A stretch of 64,000 nt of DNA from Enterobacterales bacterium (GTDB taxonomy: Bacteria; Pseudomonadota; Gammaproteobacteria; Enterobacterales; Enterobacteriaceae): NCBI GenBank assembly GCA_015654925.1, contig JAATFX010000142.1, positions 52,576 through 116,575 on the forward strand, read 5' to 3'. The notes under the pieces were generated by a model. The model was not told where the DNA came from. It saw only the letters and a program-made list of their open reading frames with translations, and ran no database searches. Positions 57,687 to 64,000 of this stretch are shown here, piece after piece. Position 1 is the first letter of the stretch. Each line of letters opens with the position of its first letter. The position numbers were made by a program, and so were the translations under genes.

Positions 57687-59306
57687 ATGAAAAAAAGTTT
57701 ACCCATGCTGGTCCTGGCCGGCGCGTTTTATGCCGGCGCGGGCCACGCGGAAGATGCGGTTAACGGCGGCGAAGCGGTAATTACGTATCAAAACGATGTC
57801 GCCACCCTGGACCCGGCCATCGGCTATGACTGGCAAAACTGGTCGATGATTAAAAGCCTGTTCGACGGACTGATGGATTATCAACCCGGCACGACCGATC
57901 TGGTGACCGATCTGGCGGAAAGCTACGGCGTCTCCGACGACGGCAAGGTCTATACCTTTAAGCTGCGCCAGGGGGTCAAATTCCATAACGGACGCGAGAT
58001 GACCGCCGATGATGTCAAATATTCGCTGGAGCGTACCGTTAACCCGAAAACGCAAAGTCCGGGCGCCGGTTTCTTCAGTTCCATTGTCGGTTATGACGAG
58101 ATGGCCGCCGGCAAAGCCGAGCATCTGGGCGGTATCGAAGTGCCGGACGCCTCCACGGTGAAAATTACGCTAAAAGAGCCTAACGCCACCTTCCTGCACG
58201 TTATGGCGCTGAACTTCGCTTCGGTGGTGCCGAAAGAGGCGGTGGAGCAATGGGGCGCCGACTTCGGCAAGCATCCGGTGGGCACCGGCGCGTTTGAACT
58301 GGGCGGATGGAAACTGGGCCAGGAACTGATCTTTAAAAAGAATCCGCACTACTTCAAGGCCGGCCTGCCGCATATGGACAGCATCCGCTTCGAAGTCGGC
58401 CAGGACCCGTCGGTGGCCCTGCTGCGCCTGGAAAAGGGTGAAGTGGATATCGCCGGCGACGGCGTGCCGCCGGCGCGTTTTCTACAGTTTAAGCAAGACC
58501 CGAAATACCGGGGCATGCTGGTGACCGGCGACCAGTTGCAGACCGGCTATGTCACCATGAAAACCACGCTGCCGCCGTTTGATAAGCTGGCGGTGCGCCA
58601 GGCGGTGAACATGGCGATTAATAAAGACCGCATCGTGCGCATCATCAATGGCCGCGCCGCGCCGGCCAACCAGCCGCTGCCGCCGGCCATGCCGGGCTAC
58701 GACAAGGATTACCAGGGCTACGGTTATGACGTCGCCAAGGCCAGGCAACTGCTGAAAGACGCCGGTTTGCCTGACGGTTTCAGTACCGAACTCTATGTGA
58801 TGAACACCGATCCGCAGCCGCGCATTGCCCAGTCGATTCAACAGGATTTGGCCCAGGTAGGTATCAAGGTAAGCATCAAATCGCTGGCGCAGGCCAACGT
58901 TATCGCCGCCGGCGGCTCGGCCGATCAAGCGCCGATGGTCTGGTCCGGCGGGATGGCGTGGATCGCCGACTTCCCGGACCCGTCCAATTTCTACGGCCCG
59001 ATTCTCGGCTGCGCCGGCGCGGTGGAGGGCGGCTGGAACTGGGCGCGCTATTGTAACAAGGCGCTGGACGAAGCGGCGGTCAAGGCCGACAGCATGGCGA
59101 AACCGGAACAGCAGCAGGAACGTCTGGCCATGTGGCGCAAAATCTTTACCGATGTGATGAAAGACGCGCCGTGGGTGCCGGTATTCAATGAAAAACGCTT
59201 TACCGTCCGCTCGGCGCGGATGGGCGGAGACGATGCGCTGTATGTGGACCCGGTGCATGTCCCGGTCAACTATGATGCCATCTGGATTAAAGCGCCGGCC
59301 AAGTAG
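57687..59306 (+). CDS. ABC substrate-binding protein, family 5, of the amide operon
   Basis: A 539-residue periplasmic binding protein. Signal residues 1-21 (KKSLPMLVLAGAFYAGAGHA). The family 5 core is VATLDPAIGYDWQNWSMIKS, KFHNGREMTADDVKYSLERT, GTGAFELGGWKLGQ and VRQAVNMAINKDRI. Ribosome-binding site GAGGAG lies 8-13 bases before the ATG. With an AmiC/AmiR switch upstream and a formamidase-family enzyme downstream, the ligand is probably an amide or amide-bearing peptide-like compound (inference). Confidence 0.9.
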   Translation: MKKSLPMLVLAGAFYAGAGHAEDAVNGGEAVITYQNDVATLDPAIGYDWQNWSMIKSLFDGLMDYQPGTTDLVTDLAESYGVSDDGKVYTFKLRQGVKFHNGREMTADDVKYSLERTVNPKTQSPGAGFFSSIVGYDEMAAGKAEHLGGIEVPDASTVKITLKEPNATFLHVMALNFASVVPKEAVEQWGADFGKHPVGTGAFELGGWKLGQELIFKKNPHYFKAGLPHMDSIRFEVGQDPSVALLRLEKGEVDIAGDGVPPARFLQFKQDPKYRGMLVTGDQLQTGYVTMKTTLPPFDKLAVRQAVNMAINKDRIVRIINGRAAPANQPLPPAMPGYDKDYQGYGYDVAKARQLLKDAGLPDGFSTELYVMNTDPQPRIAQSIQQDLAQVGIKVSIKSLAQANVIAAGGSADQAPMVWSGGMAWIADFPDPSNFYGPILGCAGAVEGGWNWARYCNKALDEAAVKADSMAKPEQQQERLAMWRKIFTDVMKDAPWVPVFNEKRFTVRSARMGGDDALYVDPVHVPVNYDAIWIKAPAK

Positions 59307-59327
59307 GCGGTCTATAAGGAGAAGGTC

Positions 59328-60275
59328 ATGTGCCAACATTGCCTGGTAAAAACGATTCACAGCGCCCATCACCATTTCGGTTGGGATAACAGCCTGGCGC
59401 CGGCGGCGCGGGTCGACCCCGGCGCCACGCTGGAATTCAATTGTCTGGATTCCGGCAACGGCTATTTTTCCAGCCGGTCCACGGCGCTGGACGTCGGCAA
59501 TTTGCCGTTCGACCGCATTAATCCGGTGACCGGTCCCATTTATGTGGAAGGCGCCCGGCCGGGCGACGTGCTTAAAGTCACCATCGAACAGTTCAAGCCC
59601 GGCGGATTCGGCTGGACGGCAATTATTCCCGGCTTCGGCCTGCTGGCGGATCAATTTACCGCGCCGGCGCTGACGCTTTGGGAGTACGACCCGCGGTCGA
59701 TGGCGCCAAGCGCGTTCGGCCGTCATGGCCGGGTGCCGCTCAAACCGTTCGCCGGCACCATTGGCGTAGCGCCGGCCGCGCCGGGGCTGCATTCGGTCGT
59801 GCCGCCGCGCCGGGTCGGCGGTAATCTGGACATCCGCGATCTCGGCGCCGGCTGCGTGCTGTATTTGCCGGTGGAAGTGGAGGGCGCGCTGTTTTCGGTG
59901 GGGGATACCCATGCCGCGCAGGGGGATGGCGAAGTGTGCGGCACCGCCATCGAAAGCGCCATGGACGTGGTGCTCAAGCTGGACGTGGTGAAAAACATGG
60001 CGCTGCCGTCGCCGCGTTTCAGCACGCCCGGCCCGGTGACGCGCCATTTGGATGCGGCCGGCTATGAGGTATTTACCGGCGTCGGCGGCGATTTGATGCA
60101 GGGCGCCAAAGATGCGCTTAGCCATGCCATCGACTGGCTGAGCCGCGAGCAGGGCATGTCGCCGGAAGAGGCCTATATGCTGTGCTCGGTGTGCGGCGAT
60201 CTGCGCATCAGCGAGATTGTCGACCTGCCCAACTGGGTGGTGTCGTTTTATTTCCCGAAAGTGGTGCTGAGTTGA
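59328..60275 (+). CDS. acetamidase/formamidase-family amidohydrolase
   Basis: A 315-residue enzyme of the FmdA/AmdA family, which hydrolyses formamide, acetamide or related amides to ammonia and the acid. The zinc-site segment GDTHAAQGDGEVCGTAIE is at residues 192-209, and WDNSLAPAARVDPGATLEF and NPVTGPIYVEGARPGDVL are family landmarks. A late SVCGDLRISEIVDLPNWVV closes the fold. AAGGAGAAGG precedes the ATG. Intracellular. It supplies the catabolic step of the operon and makes ammonia release the likely purpose, in line with a sigma-54/NtrC-type promoter. Some relatives cyclise or open other amides, so the substrate stays open. Confidence 0.86.
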   Translation: MCQHCLVKTIHSAHHHFGWDNSLAPAARVDPGATLEFNCLDSGNGYFSSRSTALDVGNLPFDRINPVTGPIYVEGARPGDVLKVTIEQFKPGGFGWTAIIPGFGLLADQFTAPALTLWEYDPRSMAPSAFGRHGRVPLKPFAGTIGVAPAAPGLHSVVPPRRVGGNLDIRDLGAGCVLYLPVEVEGALFSVGDTHAAQGDGEVCGTAIESAMDVVLKLDVVKNMALPSPRFSTPGPVTRHLDAAGYEVFTGVGGDLMQGAKDALSHAIDWLSREQGMSPEEAYMLCSVCGDLRISEIVDLPNWVVSFYFPKVVLS

Positions 60276-60285
60276 GGTCGGGGGT

Positions 60286-62016
60286 ATGAATACAGCCGTG
60301 AGCCGTCCGGTATTATCCGTTGAACGTTTATCCATCGATTTTGGCCCGCGCCGGGTGGTGGACGATATCAGCTTCGCGTTGGAACCGGGCAAGACGTTGT
60401 GCATCGCCGGTGAATCCGGCAGCGGCAAATCGCTGTCATCGCTGGCGATTATGGGGCTGTTGCCGGGGGATGCGCGGGTGGCCAGCGGCGCGATTGTCTT
60501 TGGCAACGACGATTTGCTTAGCCTGACCGAGCGCAGGATGCAGCAGATACGCGGCAAGCGGATCGGCATGATTTTTCAGGAGCCGATGACCTCGCTTAAT
60601 CCGCTGATGACCGTCGGCCAGCAGTTGGAAGAAACGCTGCGGCGGCATGAATCGCTGGCGCGCGGCGCGCTGCGCCAGCGCATGGTGTCGATGCTTGACG
60701 CGGTTAAGCTGCCGCAGGTGGAAAAACGGCTGAAGCAGTATCCGCACGAATTGTCCGGCGGCATGCGCCAGAGGGTAATGATCGCCATGGCGATGCTGTG
60801 CCAGCCGGAAGTGCTGATTGCCGATGAACCGACCACCGCGCTGGATGTGACGATCCAGGCGCAGATTCTGCAACTGATGCGGGACTTGCAGCAGGATTTC
60901 GCCACCAGCGTGCTGCTGATTACCCATGATATGGGCGTGGTCGCCGAAATGGCCGATGAAGTGGTGGTCATGAATCAGGGACGCATCGAAGAACAGTTGC
61001 CCGCGGCGCGGCTGTTTCGCGCGCCGCAGGCAGCCTACACCCGCAAGCTGCTGGCGGCGGTGCCGGTGCTGGGCAGCGCGCCGCCGCTGGCGCAGGTGCT
61101 ATCGACGGAGCCGATCTTGTCGGTGCGCGATTTAAGCGTACGCTTTCCGCTCAGGCGGGAAGGTTTCAGCGCCAGGCGCCAGGTACATGCGGTGGAAAAA
61201 ATCAGCTTCGATCTGTTGCGCGGCGAAACGCTGGGCATCGTCGGTGAAAGCGGCTGCGGCAAATCCACCATCGGCAAGGCGCTGATGAATATGATTGCCT
61301 TCGAGGGCAGCGCCCGCTTGCAAGGCAAAGAACTCAACGGGTTGCAAGGCGCTGCGCTACAGGCGATACGGCGCGATATTCAAATGGTGTTCCAGGATCC
61401 CTATGCCGCGCTTAATCCGCGCAAATCCATTTTCGATCTGGTGGGCGAGCCGCTGCTGATTCACGACGCCATCGCCGATACGCCCCGGCGCGCGCGGGTG
61501 GCGACGTTGCTTGAACAGGTCGGCCTGCCGGCCGATGCCATGCACCGCTATCCGCACCAGTTTTCCGGCGGACAGCGCCAGCGCATCTGCATTGCCCGGG
61601 CGCTGGCGCTTAATCCCAAGGTGATTATCGCCGACGAATCGGTTTCCGCGCTGGATGTGTCGGTGCAGGCGCAGGTGCTGGAGCTGTTGGAAAAACTGCG
61701 CCGCGATTTTAATCTCAGCTACCTGTTTATTTCCCATGATATGGCGGTAATCGAACGCATTTGCCACCGGGTGGCGGTGATGTTCTGCGGCCAGATTGTC
61801 GAGATCGGACCGCGGGATCGGGTGCTGCATCATCCGCGCCATCCTTATACCCAGCGGCTGTTGAGCGCGGTGCCGCTGCCCGATACCGAACGGCGGCGCG
61901 ACTTCCGGGCGCTGCTGCAGGATATGGAGCGTCCCGACCCCATTAAACCGCTGGGCTACCGGATGCCGGAACAGCGGTTCCAGGATTTTGGCAACGGCCA
62001 CCTGGCGGCCTGTTAA
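60286..62016 (+). CDS. fused double ABC ATPase (DppD-DppF) of the amide operon
   Basis: A 576-residue protein with two complete cassettes, each intact. Cassette 1: Walker A GESGSGKS near residue 44, LSGGMRQRV, VLIADEPTTALD, THDMGVV. Cassette 2: GESGCGKST near residue 323, VFQDPYAALNPRKS, FSGGQRQR, VIIADESVSALD (Glu-Ser in place of the common Glu-Pro), SHDMAVI. The peptide-type linker after cassette 1 is short and lacks the Cys-rich oligopeptide tail. The fusion resembles GsiA/YejF. It is the last gene of the operon. Confidence 0.9.
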   Translation: MNTAVSRPVLSVERLSIDFGPRRVVDDISFALEPGKTLCIAGESGSGKSLSSLAIMGLLPGDARVASGAIVFGNDDLLSLTERRMQQIRGKRIGMIFQEPMTSLNPLMTVGQQLEETLRRHESLARGALRQRMVSMLDAVKLPQVEKRLKQYPHELSGGMRQRVMIAMAMLCQPEVLIADEPTTALDVTIQAQILQLMRDLQQDFATSVLLITHDMGVVAEMADEVVVMNQGRIEEQLPAARLFRAPQAAYTRKLLAAVPVLGSAPPLAQVLSTEPILSVRDLSVRFPLRREGFSARRQVHAVEKISFDLLRGETLGIVGESGCGKSTIGKALMNMIAFEGSARLQGKELNGLQGAALQAIRRDIQMVFQDPYAALNPRKSIFDLVGEPLLIHDAIADTPRRARVATLLEQVGLPADAMHRYPHQFSGGQRQRICIARALALNPKVIIADESVSALDVSVQAQVLELLEKLRRDFNLSYLFISHDMAVIERICHRVAVMFCGQIVEIGPRDRVLHHPRHPYTQRLLSAVPLPDTERRRDFRALLQDMERPDPIKPLGYRMPEQRFQDFGNGHLAAC

Positions 62017-62365
62017 CCCCGAATAATCCGGGGGCCGATGATGGCGTCCGGATTACCCGGCCCGAGCCGCCGTTTCCGGCGGCTTGGCTCGCGGTTGCTT
62101 TTCCCGGTATACGGGCATGATGTCAACGCTGAAATCTTCCCCCCGCGCCCATGCCAGTTCGTTCAGCGCCCGCTGGATACTGTGAGCCATAGATTATTTT
62201 TCATTATTCGCCGACTCTGGTCGATACATCCGCCATATTCCTTGATGGGCGTCATAACATCCTGCCGTCGTTTTGTGCAAAGTGCTGGCCTTGTTTCTGG
62301 GTTTCATATATTGCTATTCATAAAACAGGCGACGCGCTGACGTGGCCGGATATAAGAGAGGGATT
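62017..62365. other. 349-bp intergenic region before dcuC
   Basis: It contains a perfect 8-bp hairpin AGCCGCCG-TTTC-CGGCGGCT at 62065-62084 without a T-run, a likely end of the amide operon transcript, and a doubtful 45-codon minus-strand frame. A weak FNR-like sequence TTGATGGGCGTCAT lies at 62242-62255, of interest because dcuC is oxygen-controlled in E. coli, but only half of it is convincing. Nothing else is seen. Confidence 0.35.
62053..62190 (-). CDS. short hypothetical ORF (45 residues)
   Basis: The frame MAHSIQRALNELAWARGEDF... runs to TAA at 62053. The first half looks protein-like (amphipathic helix, then acidic turn), but no ribosome-binding site is visible and the second half overlaps the 62065-62084 hairpin. 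I do not recognise it; chance occurrence is possible. Confidence 0.25.
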   Translation of the reverse strand: MAHSIQRALNELAWARGEDFSVDIMPVYREKQPRAKPPETAARAG

Positions 62366-63721
62366 ATGCTGGATTTATTTATAGGCGTGGCGGTGGCCGT
62401 GGTGGTGGGGCGCTATATCATCAAAGGCTACTCGGCGACGGGCGTCCTGCTGGTGGGCGGGTTGTTACTGCTGGTTTTAAGCGCTCTGATGGGCAAGAAC
62501 GTCTTGCCCGCCAGCGCGACGGCCACCGGCTGGCGGGCCACCGATATTGTCGAGTATGTGAAAATCCTGCTGATGAGCCGCGGCGGCGATCTCGGCATGA
62601 TGATTATGGTGCTGTGCGGGTTTGCGGCGTATATGACCCATATCGGCGCCAACGACGTGGTGGTGAAACTCGCCTCGCGTCCGCTGCAAATGATCAATTC
62701 GCCCTATTTGCTGATGGTGGCCGCCTATTTGATGGCGTGCCTGATGTCGCTGGCGGTATCGTCGGCGACCGGCCTGGGCGTATTGCTGATGGCGACCCTG
62801 TTCCCGGTGATGGTCAATGTCGGGATTAGCCGGGGCGCGGCGGCGGCTATCTGCGCCTCTCCCGCGGCCATTATTCTCTCCCCGACCTCCGGCGACGTGG
62901 TGCTGGCCGCCAAAGCCGCTGAAATGCCGCTGGTGGATTTCGCGTTTAAAACCACGCTGCCCATCTCTATTGCGGCGATCGTCTGCATGGCCGTCGCGCA
63001 CTTTTTTTGGCAGCGTTATCTGGATAAAAAAAATCACGAAGAGCACCATATTTTAGACGTCAGCGAAATCAAAACCCATGCGCCGGGTTTCTATGCCGTT
63101 TTGCCGTTTACACCGATTATCGGCGTGTTGATCTTCGACGGCAAATGGGCGCCGGAGCTGCATATTATTACCGTTCTGGTGATTTGCATGCTGCTGACGG
63201 CGATCGTTGAATTTTGCCGCAGTTTCAGCGCGCAGAAGGTCTTTGCCGGACTGGAAGTGGCCTACCGCGGCATGGCCGATGCGTTTGCCACGGTGGTGAT
63301 GCTATTGGTGGCCGCGGGCGTGTTTGCCCAGGGGCTGAGCACCATCGGTTTTATCAGCGGGTTGATCGGCATGGCGCAGTCCTTCGGCAGCGGCGGCATC
63401 GTGATGATGCTGGTGCTGGTGGCCATCACCATGCTGGCGGCCATGACCACCGGTTCCGGCAATGCGCCGTTCTATGCTTTTGTCGAACTGATCCCGAAAC
63501 TGGCGGCGCAAATGGGCATCAATCCGGCTTATCTGGTGATCCCCATGCTACAGGCGTCGAACCTCGGCCGCACCTTATCGCCGGTTTCAGGCGTGGTGGT
63601 GGCCGTGGCGGGCATGGCGAAAATCTCGCCGTTTGAAGTGGTGAAACGCACCTCCGTGCCCGTGCTGGTGGGGCTGATCGTGGTGATTGTAGCCACCGAA
63701 CTGCTGATCCCCGCACGTTGA
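62366..63721 (+). CDS. dcuC: anaerobic C4-dicarboxylate transporter DcuC
   Basis: A 451-residue inner-membrane carrier. It reads very close to E. coli DcuC: VARYIIKGYSATGVL-like start, DIVEYVKILLMSRGGDLGMM, FAAYMTHIGANDVVVKLASR, LAVSSATGLGVLLMATLFPV, and ASNLGRTLSPVSGVVVAVAG. DcuC exports succinate during fermentation and can exchange fumarate or malate. The start at 62366 has AGAGAGGG upstream; an in-frame start at 62342 is less likely. Monocistronic, facing a MarR gene. Confidence 0.95.
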   Translation: MLDLFIGVAVAVVVGRYIIKGYSATGVLLVGGLLLLVLSALMGKNVLPASATATGWRATDIVEYVKILLMSRGGDLGMMIMVLCGFAAYMTHIGANDVVVKLASRPLQMINSPYLLMVAAYLMACLMSLAVSSATGLGVLLMATLFPVMVNVGISRGAAAAICASPAAIILSPTSGDVVLAAKAAEMPLVDFAFKTTLPISIAAIVCMAVAHFFWQRYLDKKNHEEHHILDVSEIKTHAPGFYAVLPFTPIIGVLIFDGKWAPELHIITVLVICMLLTAIVEFCRSFSAQKVFAGLEVAYRGMADAFATVVMLLVAAGVFAQGLSTIGFISGLIGMAQSFGSGGIVMMLVLVAITMLAAMTTGSGNAPFYAFVELIPKLAAQMGINPAYLVIPMLQASNLGRTLSPVSGVVVAVAGMAKISPFEVVKRTSVPVLVGLIVVIVATELLIPAR

Positions 63722-63749
63722 CCGGCGGCAGGTAAGGGTGTGCGGCTGT

Positions 63750-64000
63750 TCACGCCGGCGGTCCATCGCTGAACGCATCCGCGAACTTGCGCATCAGCCG
63801 CACCAGTTCATCGATCTCCCGGGGGTCCCAGGAGGCGAAAATGGCGCGGCCCATCCTTTCGCGCGCGGCGTCCACCAAATCGGTCATCGCCTTGCCCTGC
63901 GGGGTGATAACGGCTTCACGCACCCGGTGGTCGGCGCGGTTGCCCTGGCGCGCCGCCAGGGCCAGGCTTTCCAGCTTGGCGACCTGGCGGCTCACCGTGG
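63750..64000 (-). CDS. MarR-family regulator, 5' end beyond the window
   Basis: The C-terminal ~83 residues of a MarR-type regulator. The frame runs to the right edge and reads TVSRQVAKLESLALAARQ (end of recognition helix) then RADHRVREAVITPQGKAMTD, the wing with the conserved Asp-Arg pair, and a final dimerisation helix (PREIDELVRLMRKFADAF). The Met at 63995 is internal, not the start. It converges on dcuC. Confidence 0.8.
   Translation of the reverse strand, partial: TVSRQVAKLESLALAARQGNRADHRVREAVITPQGKAMTDLVDAARERMGRAIFASWDPREIDELVRLMRKFADAFSDGPPA

Noticed and set aside
58482..60569. 695-codon open frame on the minus strand
   Set aside because: It runs antisense to the binding protein, amidohydrolase and ATPase genes. 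The translation is rich in His, Arg and Gln without domains, a GC-rich shadow.
62242..62255. FNR site upstream of dcuC (TTGATGGGCGTCAT)
   Set aside because: The first half-site matches TTGAT but the second has only three of five consensus bases; not enough to call.
1..64000. tRNA or rRNA genes, CRISPR arrays, insertion sequences, attachment sites, replication origins
   Set aside because: No cloverleaf, array, transposase or integrase reading frame, or terminal repeats could be recognised by eye.

Overview
The window looks like a high-GC (roughly 60% by eye) chromosomal segment of a gamma-proteobacterium of the order Enterobacterales. NanA, NanT, NanR, YidE, DcuC, SsuA, SsuC and SsuD read very close to the E. 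coli proteins as I remember them, while base composition and gene order suggest a Sodalis/Pectobacteriaceae-like lineage. That placement is inference. There are no rRNA or tRNA genes, no CRISPR array and no insertion sequence that I can support. The region is almost entirely catabolic: six ABC importers and four MFS or ion-coupled carriers, most next to a dedicated regulator and one or two enzymes.

Layout. 0-3.3 kb: a truncated MFS exporter, a LysR regulator and a divergent short-chain reductase. 3.4-7 kb: a sialic-acid locus nanA-nanT-nanR with a three-repeat NanR operator. 7-8.4 kb: msrA and a LysR remnant. 8.4-15.7 kb: an enolase-superfamily enzyme and FCD-type GntR regulator divergent from a five-gene peptide-type ABC importer. 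15.8-20.2 kb: a small ORF, an OsmC-family protein and a Tat-exported nitrate/sulfonate-type ABC system whose divergent promoter carries 15-bp-phased repeats. 20.2-26.1 kb: a CRP-site-preceded gntR-rpiB-dehydrogenase-amino-acid-type ABC-cupin operon. 26.1-28.6 kb: a phosphoesterase/GlcG reading-frame fusion and a LysR gene. 29-35.6 kb: a ribose-type ABC importer followed by an N,N-dimethylformamidase-like protein and a tandem MarR regulator. 35.6-40.5 kb: LacI, MFS and a GH31 glycosidase.

40.5-52.1 kb is the most striking part, a bidirectional organosulfonate locus. On the minus strand, ssuA-ssuC-ssuB is followed by a glycyl radical enzyme whose residues match isethionate sulfite-lyase, its radical-SAM activase and ssuD. 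On the plus strand lie a second SsuA-like binding protein, an acylating aldehyde dehydrogenase (SauS-like) and an acyl-CoA ligase (SauT-like). Oxygen-dependent and oxygen-sensitive desulfonation thus share one transport operon.

52-62 kb: yidE, then an amide-utilisation operon. It has a likely sigma-54 promoter and a leader in which an ANTAR-type hexaloop hairpin competes with an intrinsic terminator, followed by amiC-like and amiR-like genes, two permeases, a binding protein, a formamidase-family enzyme and a fused double ATPase. The window ends with dcuC and a truncated MarR gene.
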